The notes under the pieces are model-generated. The model did no database searches and had not been told where the DNA came from. It saw only the letters and a list, made by a program, of their open reading frames with translations. The position numbers and the translations under genes are program-made. Positions 18,318-27,157 of a DNA stretch of 64,000 bases are shown piece by piece. Position 1 is the first letter of the stretch; every line of letters begins with the position of its first letter. The stretch comes from Cryobacterium breve (GTDB taxonomy: Bacteria > Actinomycetota > Actinomycetes > Actinomycetales > Microbacteriaceae), in assembly GCF_027594785.1 (NCBI RefSeq), contig NZ_CP075584.1, forward strand, positions 2,604,001 to 2,668,000. The letters run 5' to 3'.

Positions 18318-19988
18318 TTGGCTGGTGGCGACGGACTTCTCGGTCACGATCTCTTGCAGGGCGAGAAGGGGCCACAGGATGCCTGTGGTGTCTTCGGCGT
18401 CTGGGCTCCCGGCGAAGAGGTGGCCAAGCTCAGCTACTTCGGGCTGTACGCACTCCAGCACCGCGGCCAGGAATCGGCCGGAATCGCGACGAGCGACGGC
18501 ACCAAGATCCTGATCTACAAGGACATGGGCCTGGTCTCGCAGGTCTTCAACGAGGCCGCCCTGAGCACCCTCCTCGGCCACATCGCCGTCGGGCACACCC
18601 GCTATTCGACCACGGGATCCTCGAGCTGGCAGAACGCCCAGCCGACCCTCGGCCGTACCTCGAGCGGCACCGTCGCCCTCGGCCACAACGGCAACCTGAC
18701 CAACACGGCCGAGTTGCTCCAGCTCGTCCACGAGCGCTACCCGAAGGTCGAGGGTGAACTCGCCCGCGGCAACACCACCGACACCGCCGTGATCACGGCG
18801 CTCTTCACCGGGGACCTCGACCACACCCTCGAGGCCACGGCCCTCGAGGTGCTGCCCCGGCTGCGCGGCGCCTACTGCCTCGTCTTCATGGACGAGACCA
18901 CCCTCTACGCCGCGCGCGACCCGCAGGGCGTGCGCCCGCTCGTCCTCGGCCGGCTCGAGCGCGGCTGGGTCGTCGCCTCCGAGACCGCGGCCCTCGACAT
19001 CGTCGGGGCGAGCTTCGTGCGCGAAGTCGAACCCGGGGAGCTCGTCACGATCGACGAGAACGGTCTCCGCTCGCAGCGGTTCGCCGAGTCCAAGCCCGCC
19101 GGCTGCGTCTTCGAATACGTCTACCTCGCCCGGCCAGACACCACGATCGCCGGTCGCGGCGTGCACGAGGCGAGGGTCGAAATGGGCCGCCGGCTCGCCG
19201 CAGAGCACCCGGTCGAGGCCGACCTCGTCATCCCGACCCCCGAGTCGGGTACCCCCGCCGCGATCGGCTATGCGGCGGCTTCCGGGATCCCGTTCGGCCA
19301 GGGCCTCGTCAAGAACTCCTATGTCGGCCGCACCTTCATCCAGCCGTCGGAGACCATCCGCCAGCGCGGCATCAAGCTCAAGCTCAACCCGCTGAAGGCC
19401 GTGATCAAGGGCAAGCGCCTCATCGTCGTCGACGACTCGATCGTGCGCGGCAACACCCAGCGCGCCCTGGTCAGCATGCTCCGCGAGGCCGGCGCCGCCG
19501 AGGTGCACGTGCGCATCTCGAGCCCGCCGATCACCTGGCCCTGCTTCTACGGCATCGACTTCGCCTCCCGGGCCGAACTCATCGCGACCGGCCTCGGCGT
19601 CGACGAGGTGCGTCAGGCCATCGGCGCCGACTCCCTCGGCTACCTCTCCCCGGAGGGCATGATCGCCGCGACCGAGCAGCCGCGCGAACGCCTCTGCACG
19701 GCCTGCTTCACGGGCGTGTACCCGATCCCGCTCCCCGACTCCCTGCACCTCGGCAAGAACCTGCTCGAGCGCACCGCCCCGGCCGGATCGACCGATTCGA
19801 CCCGGTCGACGGCGTCCACCGGGTCCCCGGTCGTCGCGAGCGCGGCATCCGTTGCCGCAGCAGAGGCCAACCGCACATCAGACGGATGCGACCCGGGCCC
19901 CGACGCCGAGTACGAACCGCTCCTCGACCCGGCTTCGATGCGGGCGAGCACGCGAACCCCGTGCGCGGCACCCAGGGACAGTTCATGA
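18318..19988 (+). CDS. purF: Amidophosphoribosyltransferase, Fe-S type
   Basis: 556 residues; TTG start at 18318. First committed step of purine synthesis. The N-terminal nucleophile cysteine follows a short propeptide (GPQDACGVFGVWAP). The glutaminase part shows YALQHRGQESAGI and HTRYSTTGSSSWQNAQP; the PRPP motif is RLIVVDDSIVRGNT. Cysteines in AGCVFEYVYLAR, ITWPCFYGID and RLCTACFTG match the four [4Fe-4S] ligands of the Bacillus-type enzyme. The last ~65 residues form a Ser/Thr/Ala-rich tail not needed for the core fold. purM follows 22 bp downstream. Confidence 0.97.
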   Translation: MAGGDGLLGHDLLQGEKGPQDACGVFGVWAPGEEVAKLSYFGLYALQHRGQESAGIATSDGTKILIYKDMGLVSQVFNEAALSTLLGHIAVGHTRYSTTGSSSWQNAQPTLGRTSSGTVALGHNGNLTNTAELLQLVHERYPKVEGELARGNTTDTAVITALFTGDLDHTLEATALEVLPRLRGAYCLVFMDETTLYAARDPQGVRPLVLGRLERGWVVASETAALDIVGASFVREVEPGELVTIDENGLRSQRFAESKPAGCVFEYVYLARPDTTIAGRGVHEARVEMGRRLAAEHPVEADLVIPTPESGTPAAIGYAAASGIPFGQGLVKNSYVGRTFIQPSETIRQRGIKLKLNPLKAVIKGKRLIVVDDSIVRGNTQRALVSMLREAGAAEVHVRISSPPITWPCFYGIDFASRAELIATGLGVDEVRQAIGADSLGYLSPEGMIAATEQPRERLCTACFTGVYPIPLPDSLHLGKNLLERTAPAGSTDSTRSTASTGSPVVASAASVAAAEANRTSDGCDPGPDAEYEPLLDPASMRASTRTPCAAPRDSS

Positions 19989-20010
19989 TCGGCGATCCAG
20001 GAAGACAAGA

Positions 20011-21114
20011 ATGAGCAACGCATCGTACGCGGCAGCCGGAGTCGACACCGAGGCGGGTGACCTCGCCGTCTCGCTGATGAAGGCGGCCGTGTCCCGCACC
20101 CACGGAGCGGAAGTGCTCGGCGGTTTCGGCGGTTTCGCCGGGCTCTACGACGCGTCGTTCCTCACCGCGTACAAGCGCCCCCTGCTCGCGACCTCGACCG
20201 ACGGCGTCGGCACCAAGGTCGCGATCGCCCAGGCCATCGACAAGCACGACACCATCGGCCAGGACCTCGTCGGCATGGTCGTCGACGACATCGTCGTGGT
20301 CGGCGCCCGCCCGCTCTTCATGACCGACTACATCGCCTGCGGCCGGGTCGTGCCCGAGCGCATCGCCGAGATCGTCGGCGGCATCGCCCGCGCCTGCGCC
20401 GAGACCGGTACCGCCCTCATCGGCGGAGAGACCGCGGAGCACCCCGGACTCCTCGGCCCCGACGACTACGACGTCGCGGGCGCTGCCACCGGCGTCGTCG
20501 AGGGCGACCAGGTGCTCGGCGCCGAGCGCGTCCGCGCGGGCGACGTCGTCGTCGCGCTCGCCTCCTCCGGCCTGCACTCCAACGGCTTCTCGCTCGTCCG
20601 GCATATCCTCGCCGAACGGGGCATCGGCTACACCGACACCTCAAGCGAACTCGGCGGGGTCGTCGGCGAAATCCTTCTCGAGCCGACCCGGCTCTACACC
20701 GGCCCGCTGCTGAGCGTGCTCGCCGACCCCGAACTCGCCGGAGCGGTGCACTCGCTCAGCCACGTCACGGGCGGCGGCATCGCCGCGAACCTCGCGCGCG
20801 TGCTCCCGATCGGTGCGTGGGTCGAAGTCGACCGGTCCACCTGGTCGCCCGACCCCGTCTTCCGGGTGCTGAGCGCCTTCGCCGGCAGCACCCTCGAGAG
20901 CTCCGAAGGCACCTGGAACCTCGGCGTCGGCATGTTCGCCGTCGTCGCAGCGGATGCCGCGTCCTCGGTCATCGCGAGCCTCGCGGCCGACGGAATCCCG
21001 GCCTGGGTCGCCGGACGAGTGTCCACGGCCCCGCACGACCTCACCGGTTTCGTGCAGGGCGCCAAGGGCGTCAACGGCGGCGCCGTGCGCCTGGTCGGCG
21101 GCTACGCGGCCTGA
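20011..21114 (+). CDS. purM: Phosphoribosylformylglycinamidine cyclo-ligase (AIR synthetase)
   Basis: 367 residues; ATG 20011 after GGAAG. Converts FGAM to AIR with ATP. Family marks: YAAAGVDTEAGD, LATSTDGVGTKVAIA, GMVVDDIVVVGARPLFMTDY, GETAEHPG and GLHSNGFSLVR, then HVTGGGIAANLARVLP. Directly downstream of purF on the same strand, so purF-purM form an operon. Confidence 0.97.
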   Translation: MSNASYAAAGVDTEAGDLAVSLMKAAVSRTHGAEVLGGFGGFAGLYDASFLTAYKRPLLATSTDGVGTKVAIAQAIDKHDTIGQDLVGMVVDDIVVVGARPLFMTDYIACGRVVPERIAEIVGGIARACAETGTALIGGETAEHPGLLGPDDYDVAGAATGVVEGDQVLGAERVRAGDVVVALASSGLHSNGFSLVRHILAERGIGYTDTSSELGGVVGEILLEPTRLYTGPLLSVLADPELAGAVHSLSHVTGGGIAANLARVLPIGAWVEVDRSTWSPDPVFRVLSAFAGSTLESSEGTWNLGVGMFAVVAADAASSVIASLAADGIPAWVAGRVSTAPHDLTGFVQGAKGVNGGAVRLVGGYAA

Positions 21115-21158
21115 CCGGCTTGCGCGCGCCGCGGCATCCGCCGTCGCCCGCCGGATGC

Positions 21159-21390
21159 GTCGAGCGTCGCCGCATGCGCCGAGAGTCGCCCGTGCGCCAG
21201 GTCGCCTCGGCGGAAACGGCGACGCTCAACGTGTCCTGCCGCGCCCGCCCGCCTTCGCAGATGTACCCGCCGGACCGGACTCACGCCGTGCCCGTCTGAT
21301 GCGCCGAGCGTCGCGGCATCCGTCGAGCGTCGCCGCATGCGCCGAGAGTCGCCCGTGCGCCAGGTCGCCTCGGCGGAAACGGCGACGCTC
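21159..21390. repeat. Pair of identical 69-bp direct repeats with internal inverted arms
   Basis: Bases 21159-21227 and 21322-21390 are identical. Each begins GTCGAGCGTCGCCG and ends CGGCGGAAACGGCGACGCTC, so each can fold on the arms GAGCGTCGCCG / CGGCGACGCTC. Together with about 94 bp of unrelated sequence they occupy the 400-bp gap between purM and the DUF3073 gene. I see no coding sequence in this gap. Confidence 0.85.
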
Positions 21391-21475
21391 GGTCAGCAGT
21401 GCCGACGCGTATGAGTGAATGCTGCCAACTCGCTGGGTGCCGCGCGCTCAGCGCGGTGCGGGTTCCGGCGCACAC

Positions 21476-21500
21476 AAAACGGGCGCCGAGAGCGGCGCCC
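21476..21500 (-). terminator. Rho-independent terminator of the DUF3073 gene
   Basis: On the minus strand GGGCGCCG-CTCT-CGGCGCCC is followed by GTTTT. It begins 17 bp after the DUF3073 stop codon. The stem is 8 bp, perfect and GC only, with a four-base loop. Confidence 0.85.
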
Positions 21501-21517
21501 GTGACAGTGGACGGCGG

Positions 21518-21751
21518 TCAGGCGCGCTTCTGCTCGTCTTCGGTCGCGTAGGTGTCGACGTATCGGTCGGGTTCCTCGGAGGTACCCGGCTCGTACTCCG
21601 GCCACTTGGCCAGGTCCTCGTCGAGACGCTCGTCGTCCACGGGATGCCCCGTGAGCTCGCGTTCGAGCGCGTTGTAGTTGGTGTCCGGGCTGAAATACTT
21701 CAGCTCACGGGCGACCTTGGTGTGCTTTGCTTTTTGACGGCCGCGCCCCAT
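21518..21751 (-). CDS. DUF3073 family small protein
   Basis: 77 residues, highly charged: MGRGRQKAKHTKVARELKYF, then SPDTNYNALERELTG, ending EDEQKRA. This is the conserved DUF3073 protein found convergent with purM in Actinobacteria. ATG 21751 follows a GGGGG-type ribosome site. Its function is not known; the basic N-terminus may bind nucleic acid. A terminator lies just downstream. Confidence 0.9.
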   Translation of the reverse strand: MGRGRQKAKHTKVARELKYFSPDTNYNALERELTGHPVDDERLDEDLAKWPEYEPGTSEEPDRYVDTYATEDEQKRA

Positions 21752-21937
21752 GCGAGACCCCCTAACGATGCCAGGCCAGGTGAGGAATGAGTCACCCGGG
21801 AGTTGCCGAACGGAATGGTGAAAACTAGGCGCTAGTTTAGCATGGTGGGCCTGAAGGCCCGATTGTGGCTCGGAGGATGAACCGCTCCGCACACAGTGAT
21901 CTTACGCCGGACGTACGCTGGTGAAGAGGGGGACGCG

Positions 21938-23023
21938 ATGTCGAGTGACGCGAGCGTTCCCGTCGTCATCATCGGAGCGGGGCAGGCGGGCCTCGCGGTC
22001 GCGTACTACCTGCGCACATTCGAGCTGGTTCCGGGCCGCGACTTCGTGCTCTTCGACCGTGGCCCGCACGCGGGCGGCGCATGGCAGCACCGCTGGGCGG
22101 GACTCCGTCTCGGATCGGCGCACCGGGTGAATGACCTGCCCGGCATGAGCGAACTCGGCCTGAGCTTTGCGACGGCCGACCGCACTCGCCCGGCCAGGGA
22201 CGTCGTCACCGAGTACTACCGCCGCTACGAAGAGCACTTCAACCTCAGGGTCGTGCGACCCGTCACCGTCACCGCCGTGTTCAATCGCAGTGCAGACCTC
22301 GTGATCCGGAGCGCGTCGCCCGGGTTCGGCGACCACGAGACCACCGCCCGTCTGCTCGTCAACGCCTCGGGAACCTGGGGGGCTCCGTTCGTGCCGCACT
22401 ACCCGGGGGCCGCGCGCTTCGCCGGGCAGCAGCTGCACACCTCGGGCTACCGGGCGGCCGGGGACTTCGCCGGCCGGAGGGTCGTGGTCGTCGGCGGCGG
22501 CACATCCGCTATCGGTTTCCTGCTCGAGCTCGAACACGTCGCCGCCGAGCTGACCTGGGCCTCGCGGCGCCCGATCGACTGGGTGCACACCGAACAGCTC
22601 GACCTCGAGGGGGCCTCGGCCGCCGTCGCCGCCCAGGACGAGGCGGCCCGGTCCGGTCGGGCGTTGCCGAGCATCGTGAGCGGCACCGGCGTGCCTGTGA
22701 GCCGCCGGATCGCCGCGGGGATCGAGCGCGGCGTGCTCACCGCCCGGCCGATGTTCGCGAGCATCGAGCCGACCGGGGTGCGCTGGGCAGACGGCAGCTT
22801 CACGGAAGCGGACGTGATCATCTGGGCGACCGGGTTCCGGCCCGAAGTGCGGCACCTCGCGCCGCTGAAGCTTCGCGCCAAGGATGGCGGGCTCGTCGTC
22901 GGGTCGGGGGCGAGCTGGACCGACCCGCGGATCTTCCTCGCCGGGTACGGGCCGCAGGCGAGCACGATCGGCGCGCACCGGGCCGGCCGGGTGATCGCCC
23001 GCCAGGTGCTCGCCCTGCTCTGA
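21938..23023 (+). CDS. FAD-dependent flavin monooxygenase-like oxidoreductase
   Basis: 361 residues. First Rossmann motif VVIIGAGQAGLAVAYYLRTF (FAD) and second VVVVGGGTSAIGFLLEL (NADPH) are both present, in the order seen in FMO/YdeN-like proteins. The pattern ADVIIWATGFRPEVRHL matches the ATG-containing C-terminal motif of that group. ATG 21938 has AGAGGGGG ahead of it. Substrate unknown. It is convergent with the crcB pair. Confidence 0.85.
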   Translation: MSSDASVPVVIIGAGQAGLAVAYYLRTFELVPGRDFVLFDRGPHAGGAWQHRWAGLRLGSAHRVNDLPGMSELGLSFATADRTRPARDVVTEYYRRYEEHFNLRVVRPVTVTAVFNRSADLVIRSASPGFGDHETTARLLVNASGTWGAPFVPHYPGAARFAGQQLHTSGYRAAGDFAGRRVVVVGGGTSAIGFLLELEHVAAELTWASRRPIDWVHTEQLDLEGASAAVAAQDEAARSGRALPSIVSGTGVPVSRRIAAGIERGVLTARPMFASIEPTGVRWADGSFTEADVIIWATGFRPEVRHLAPLKLRAKDGGLVVGSGASWTDPRIFLAGYGPQASTIGAHRAGRVIARQVLALL

Positions 23024-23037
23024 CCCGTTCTCCCGGC

Positions 23038-23406
23038 TCAGCGGGCGAGGAGGTAGCCGGCGGCGCAGACAGCGATGCCGAGCAGCAGGGTGCCGACGAG
23101 GTTGAGCACGGCGGAGCGCCAGCGTCCCTTGAGTGCGAGGTCGATCGTTTCGACGCTCCAGGTGCTGAACGTCGTCAGGCCGCCGCAGACCCCGGTCAGG
23201 AGCACGAGCCGCAGGTCGCTGCTGAGCACGGCGCGCTCGGCGAGCCCGAGGATCACGCCGCCGAGCAGCGCCCCGACCACGTTGACGATCAGCACGCCGA
23301 TCGGCAGGCGGCCCGGTCCCACCGGGAGCGCGCGCGACACGAAGTACCGCACCACGGCTGCCGCACCGCCGCCGGCGACCACGGCGGCGAAGACGAGGGC
23401 GTTCAC
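23038..23406 (-). CDS. crcB: Fluoride channel CrcB/Fluc, first paralogue
   Basis: 122 residues with four hydrophobic helices. Marks of the Fluc family: RYFVSRALP near the start, NVVGALLGGVIL (pore asparagine), and GGLTTFSTWSVE, the TTFS motif of the fluoride path. GTG 23406. It overlaps the second crcB by 4 bp (GTGA), so the two are translated together and probably form a heterodimer, as is usual for paired small CrcB proteins in Gram-positive bacteria. Confidence 0.93.
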   Translation of the reverse strand: MNALVFAAVVAGGGAAAVVRYFVSRALPVGPGRLPIGVLIVNVVGALLGGVILGLAERAVLSSDLRLVLLTGVCGGLTTFSTWSVETIDLALKGRWRSAVLNLVGTLLLGIAVCAAGYLLAR

Positions 23407-23810
23407 GAACGGGCCCCGGCATCCGCTGAGGGGAGATGACGGATGCGCCCGCCGAGCGAGACGCCGAGCAAGGCCGCCGGGAACCCCAGCAGCAGTGTCG
23501 CGAGCAGGTACAGGCCCGCGAGCGGCCACGACGAGGCCGCGCCGAGGGAGACGAGGGACACCATCACGGCCGAGAACGTGGTGAAGGCGCCGAGCACGCC
23601 CGGGCCGAGCAGGAGCTTGAGCCAGGCGGGCACCGCGGGGCGGGTCCAGAGGCCGGCGACGAGCCAGCCGAGCACGAACGCCCCGAGGGTGTTGATGATC
23701 AGGGTGCTGACCGGGAACTGGGTATCGCTGTGCGGCAGCGCACGGTCGATGCCGAGCCGCAGGGCCGTGCCGATGATACCGCCGGCGAACACGGCCAGTG
23801 CGTTCCGCAC
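23403..23810 (-). CDS. crcB: Fluoride channel CrcB/Fluc, second paralogue
   Basis: 135 residues, four hydrophobic helices. RNALAVFAGGIIGTALRLGI at the N-terminus, INTLGAFVLGWLVAG with the pore asparagine, and GAFTTFSAVMV with the TTFS-type motif. GTG 23810 starts just before the permease stop codon (23815-23817). Exports fluoride passively across the membrane, by family. No fluoride riboswitch was recognised upstream. Confidence 0.92.
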   Translation of the reverse strand: MRNALAVFAGGIIGTALRLGIDRALPHSDTQFPVSTLIINTLGAFVLGWLVAGLWTRPAVPAWLKLLLGPGVLGAFTTFSAVMVSLVSLGAASSWPLAGLYLLATLLLGFPAALLGVSLGGRIRHLPSADAGARS

Positions 23811-23814
23811 CGGG

Positions 23815-26040
23815 TTATTTGCGCTTCCGGCGCCGGGCGCCGGGGCGGGCGGGCTGCCCGGGGCGACCCGCGGCGGCTCCCGCCTTGCCGGGGGCACCGG
23901 CAGCGGATGCCGCACCCGAGCCGGTCTTCGCCGCTGCGGCCGCCGAGGCAGCCGCCTGGATCTCGAGAGCAGAGGTCGCCGGGGCGAGCGGGCGCCGGGG
24001 GATCGGGCGGGGGCGCACCGGCTCGCCACGACGGTCCTGGCCCGGGATCGGGCGGGACCTGCGACCGTAGATGAGTTCGGAGGAGTCGAGCAGCCAGGGC
24101 ACGAGCGCGATCGTGACACCGTGCACGAGCATCAGCTTCTGGCGGAGGCGCCGGGCCTTGTGGTTGTGCAGCAGGTTCTCCCACCAGTGCCCGACGATGT
24201 AGATCGGGGTGTAGATGGTGACGACCTCGGAGCCGTGCGCCGCGCGGCGCTCCTTGATGTAGCTGATCAGCGGCCAGCTGATGTCCCGGTACGGCGACTC
24301 GACGATGCGCAGCGGTACCTGGATGTTCTGCCGCACCCAGTCGCGCTGCAGCTGTTTTGTCTCTTCTTCGTCGATCGAGATGTGCACGGCCTCGATGCCC
24401 TCGTGCCGCGCGGCGATCGCGTAGTCCAGCGCCTTGAGCACGGGCTTCTGCATCTTGCCGACGAGCACGATCGCGTGGTCGCCGGTCGAGCCGAAGGTCG
24501 TGTCCGGGTCGACTTCGATCTCCTTGGCGACGTCGCGGTAATAGCGGTTGACGCCGAGCATCAGGGTGAACAGCACGGGCATCATCACGAAGACGAGCCA
24601 GGCGCCGTGGGTGAACTTCGTGATCGTGACGACGATGAGCACCACGCCGGTCAGGGCGGCGCCGAAGCCGTTGATCGAGAGGCTCGTGATGATGGATGCG
24701 CGGTTCGGCGGGTTCGTCTTGAGCAGGGTGAGCCAGTGCTTGACCATGCCGGTCTGGCCGAGGGTGAAGGACACGAAGACGCCGATGATGTACAGCTGGA
24801 TCAGCACCGTCAGGTTGGCCTGGAAGACGATCAGGATCAGCACCGCGAACAGGGCGAGGAGCACGACGCCGTTCGAGTAGATCAGGCGGTCGCCGCGGGT
24901 GCTGAGCGACTTCGGGGCGTAGGAGTCCTTCGCGAGGACGGAGCCGAGCAGCGGGAAGCCGTTGAACGCGGTGTTGGCGGCGAGCAGCAGCACGGCCGCC
25001 GTCGCGGCCTGCAGCACGAAGAACATGATTGAGTTGTTGCCGAAGGTCGCCGCGGCGATCTGGGCGATCAGGCTGCGCTGCGGCGAGGTCGCGCACTCGG
25101 CCCAGCCGACCAGGTCGCAGGGGCTTTCCGCGTAGTGCACTTTCGCGATCAGCGCGAGGGCGGTCAGGCCGATGAACATCACGATCGCGATGCCGCCCAT
25201 CAGCACGAGGGTGCGCTGGGCGTTCTTGACCTTGGGGTGCTTGAACGCCGGAACGCCGTTGGCGATCGCTTCGACGCCGGTCAGGGCGGAGCATCCGCTC
25301 GCGAAGGAGCGCAGCAGCAGCAGGATGAACGCCGACTGGGCCAGGTTCTCGGCGTGCACGCCGTAGCTTGCGGACTCCGCGACGGGCGCATCGCCGAAGA
25401 CGACCCGCACGAGGCCGACGACGACCATCAGGATCACGCTCGCGATGAACAGGTAGGTCGGGAAGGCGAAGGCCTTGCTCGACTCGCGCACGCCGCGCAG
25501 GTTGACCGCGGCGAGCACCACGACGAAGAAAACGGCGAGCTCGACCCGGAAGTTCACGAGTTGCGGAACGGCCGAGATGATGTTGTCCACGCCGCTCGCC
25601 ACCGAGACGACGACGGTCATCACGTAGTCGACGAGCAGGGCGGATGCGACGAGGAGGCCCGCGCGTTCGCCGAGGTTCTTCGAGGCGACCTCGTAGTCCC
25701 CGCCACCGGAGGGGTACGCCTTGATCAGCTGACGGTACGACGCGACGACGACCACGAGCAGGAGCACGACGCAGGCCGCAACCCAGGGGGCGAAGCTCAG
25801 GAAGGCGAGCCCGCCGAGGGTCAGGATCATCAGGAGTTCCTGCGGGGCGTACGCGACGCTCGACAGCGGGTCGCTCGCAAAGATCGGCAGCGCGAGGTGT
25901 TTGGGCAGCAGTTGACCCTCGAGGTGCTCAGTCGAGAGTGGTTCGCCGATGATCCACCGCTTCGCGGAGCGAGTTTCTGGCGCTTGGGAGCCGTCTGGTG
26001 TCACGAGGGATGACACTACTCCGTTGGGCACAACTGTCAA
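23815..26040 (-). CDS. APC-superfamily permease, KimA/YdaO-like potassium transporter
   Basis: About 741 residues. Twelve or so membrane segments begin after LALPIFASDPLSSVAYAPQE, the conserved entry of this APC subgroup, followed by YPSGGGDYEVASKNLG. After the transporter comes a soluble Usp/GAF-like domain (TTFGSTGDHAIVLVGKMQKP) of the type seen in B. subtilis KimA. An Ala/Pro/Arg-rich tail of about 90 residues ends in RRRKRK. The start is uncertain: TTG 26040 opens the longest frame, GTG 26034 has better spacing from GGGAAG. Potassium import is inferred from similarity in layout, not proven; an amino-acid substrate remains possible. Confidence 0.8.
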   Translation of the reverse strand: MTVVPNGVVSSLVTPDGSQAPETRSAKRWIIGEPLSTEHLEGQLLPKHLALPIFASDPLSSVAYAPQELLMILTLGGLAFLSFAPWVAACVVLLLVVVVASYRQLIKAYPSGGGDYEVASKNLGERAGLLVASALLVDYVMTVVVSVASGVDNIISAVPQLVNFRVELAVFFVVVLAAVNLRGVRESSKAFAFPTYLFIASVILMVVVGLVRVVFGDAPVAESASYGVHAENLAQSAFILLLLRSFASGCSALTGVEAIANGVPAFKHPKVKNAQRTLVLMGGIAIVMFIGLTALALIAKVHYAESPCDLVGWAECATSPQRSLIAQIAAATFGNNSIMFFVLQAATAAVLLLAANTAFNGFPLLGSVLAKDSYAPKSLSTRGDRLIYSNGVVLLALFAVLILIVFQANLTVLIQLYIIGVFVSFTLGQTGMVKHWLTLLKTNPPNRASIITSLSINGFGAALTGVVLIVVTITKFTHGAWLVFVMMPVLFTLMLGVNRYYRDVAKEIEVDPDTTFGSTGDHAIVLVGKMQKPVLKALDYAIAARHEGIEAVHISIDEEETKQLQRDWVRQNIQVPLRIVESPYRDISWPLISYIKERRAAHGSEVVTIYTPIYIVGHWWENLLHNHKARRLRQKLMLVHGVTIALVPWLLDSSELIYGRRSRPIPGQDRRGEPVRPRPIPRRPLAPATSALEIQAAASAAAAAKTGSGAASAAGAPGKAGAAAGRPGQPARPGARRRKRK

Positions 26041-26102
26041 ACTTCCCGGAATAAGCTGAGCCCCCCGCGAGTTTAATTACCCCCGTTTCTCATCCCGATG
26101 TT

Positions 26103-26165
26103 CCGCGAAAGCGGGTGAATCGTCGGTTTGCCGTAGCGAAAACGACGATTCACCCGCTTTCGCGG
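26103..26165. repeat. Perfect 23-bp inverted repeat (element D)
   Basis: The arm at 26103-26125 (starting CCGCGAAAGCGGGTGAATCG) is perfectly repeated in inverse at 26143-26165, with a 17-base loop. It sits two bases after the marR stop and before the permease gene, both on the minus strand. It could terminate or attenuate transcription, though no T run follows. Confidence 0.8.
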
Positions 26166-26166
26166 G

Positions 26167-26661
26167 TCAAGGGGACTGTGCCGCGTCGATCACCCGCCAG
26201 AGCGAGGTGCGGAGGGCGGTGAGCTCGTCCAGCGTCATGCCGAGCCTGTCGATGATGCGCGGCGGGATGGTGAGGGCGACGGCGCGGAGCGCTCGGCCGG
26301 CATCCGTCAGTGTGATGTCGAGGACGCGTTCGTCGTGGGTGTTGCGGCTGCGGGCGACCAGGCCGGCGGTCTCGAGGCGCTTCAGCAGCGGGGAGAGGGT
26401 CGCGGGCTCGAGGCGCAGTTCGGTGCTGAGGTCGGAGACTGAACGAGGGCTGCGCTCCCACAGGGCGAGCAGCACGAGGTACTGCGGATGCGTGAGGCCG
26501 TAGGGCTCGAGGATCGGACGGTAGACCGAGACCACGCTGCGGGACGCGATCGCGAGGGCGAAGCAGACCTGGTCCTCGAGGCGGAGCAGGTCGGGCGCCG
26601 ACACGGTCGAACCGGGGGTCGCGCGAGCGGAATCCGCCACTATCGGGGAATCCTGTGTCAT
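26167..26661 (-). CDS. MarR-family transcriptional regulator
   Basis: 164 residues. Winged helix visible: YGLTHPQYLVLLALWERSPR, then SVSDLSTELRLEPATLSPLL and the wing region NTHDERVLDITLTDAGRALR. This resembles the OhrR/MarR group, but the N-terminal half carries a cysteine in QVCFALAIASRSV at the place where OhrR proteins sense peroxides, so redox sensing is possible (inference). It is divergent from a small zinc-ribbon-like gene, with operator-like repeats between them. Confidence 0.88.
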   Translation of the reverse strand: MTQDSPIVADSARATPGSTVSAPDLLRLEDQVCFALAIASRSVVSVYRPILEPYGLTHPQYLVLLALWERSPRSVSDLSTELRLEPATLSPLLKRLETAGLVARSRNTHDERVLDITLTDAGRALRAVALTIPPRIIDRLGMTLDELTALRTSLWRVIDAAQSP

Positions 26662-26706
26662 CGGTTCGTCACGTGCCCTACTGTTCGGCTGACTCGACGG
26701 AAATGG

Positions 26707-26740
26707 TTAGTCCACTCATCGTAATTGATTAGTACACTAA
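26707..26740. promoter_or_regulatory. Probable MarR operator pair, TTAGTnnACTnA
   Basis: TTAGTACACTAA (26729-26740) is a perfect palindrome 6 bp before the divergent start at 26746. TTAGTCCACTCA (26707-26718) is an imperfect copy 22 bp away, about two helical turns. The AT-rich island stands out from its GC-rich surroundings. Confidence 0.65.
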
Positions 26741-26745
26741 GCATT

Positions 26746-27030
26746 ATGACACGCGCACCGAGACGAGGAACCGGCAAGCCGGGCGATTCCGAAGACAACG
26801 CGTCGGGCGAACACGGCCTCCTGGGCGCCGTGTCCTGGCTGAATCGCACGCTGCTGCCGTGGATCGGCCCGCCGCCGCTCGGTCCGTACACGACGGAAAC
26901 GACGGAGCAGAAGCAGGCGGAGCGCGCCGAGGCGACCTGCCCGATCTGCGGCGAACTGATGAGCAGGCACGAGATCGACCGCTCGGGCGAACGCACCCAG
27001 ATCCATCACCCAGCCCCCGCAGCCCCCTGA
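26746..27030 (+). CDS. Small hypothetical protein with CPICGE zinc-knuckle-like motif
   Basis: 94 residues. A basic N-terminus (MTRAPRRGTGKPGD), a central NRTLLPWIGPPPLGPY and then CPICGELMSRHEIDRSGERT, in which one CxxC plus a histidine could bind metal. No family recognised. It is divergent from marR across the operator-like repeats, so it is probably under MarR control. The codon pattern is normal for this genome. Confidence 0.65.
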   Translation: MTRAPRRGTGKPGDSEDNASGEHGLLGAVSWLNRTLLPWIGPPPLGPYTTETTEQKQAERAEATCPICGELMSRHEIDRSGERTQIHHPAPAAP

Positions 27031-27075
27031 TTCCGCACGCCGCTCCCGACCCTTCCCCAGAAGCGTGCGTTCCGT

Positions 27076-27142
27076 TCCGCGAGAGTACGATTTTGGCCCT
27101 TTAAACCACTGGTTTAAAGGGCCAAAAGTGTACTCTCGCGGA
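27076..27142. repeat. Near-perfect 67-bp palindrome (element E)
   Basis: Two arms of about 32 bp (outer TCCGCGAGAGTAC / GTACTCTCGCGGA; inner TTTTGGCCCTTTAAACC / GGTTTAAAGGGCCAAAA) with a 2-base centre and one mismatch pair. It lies between two convergent genes and may act as a bidirectional terminator. Its outer end resembles that of element D. Confidence 0.8.
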
Positions 27143-27157
27143 CGGGCGCGGCGTGGG

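Noticed and set aside
26041..26166. Possible c-di-AMP or fluoride riboswitch before the permease-crcB genes
   Set aside because: Apart from element D the leader is only about 60 bp and shows no conserved core of either riboswitch.
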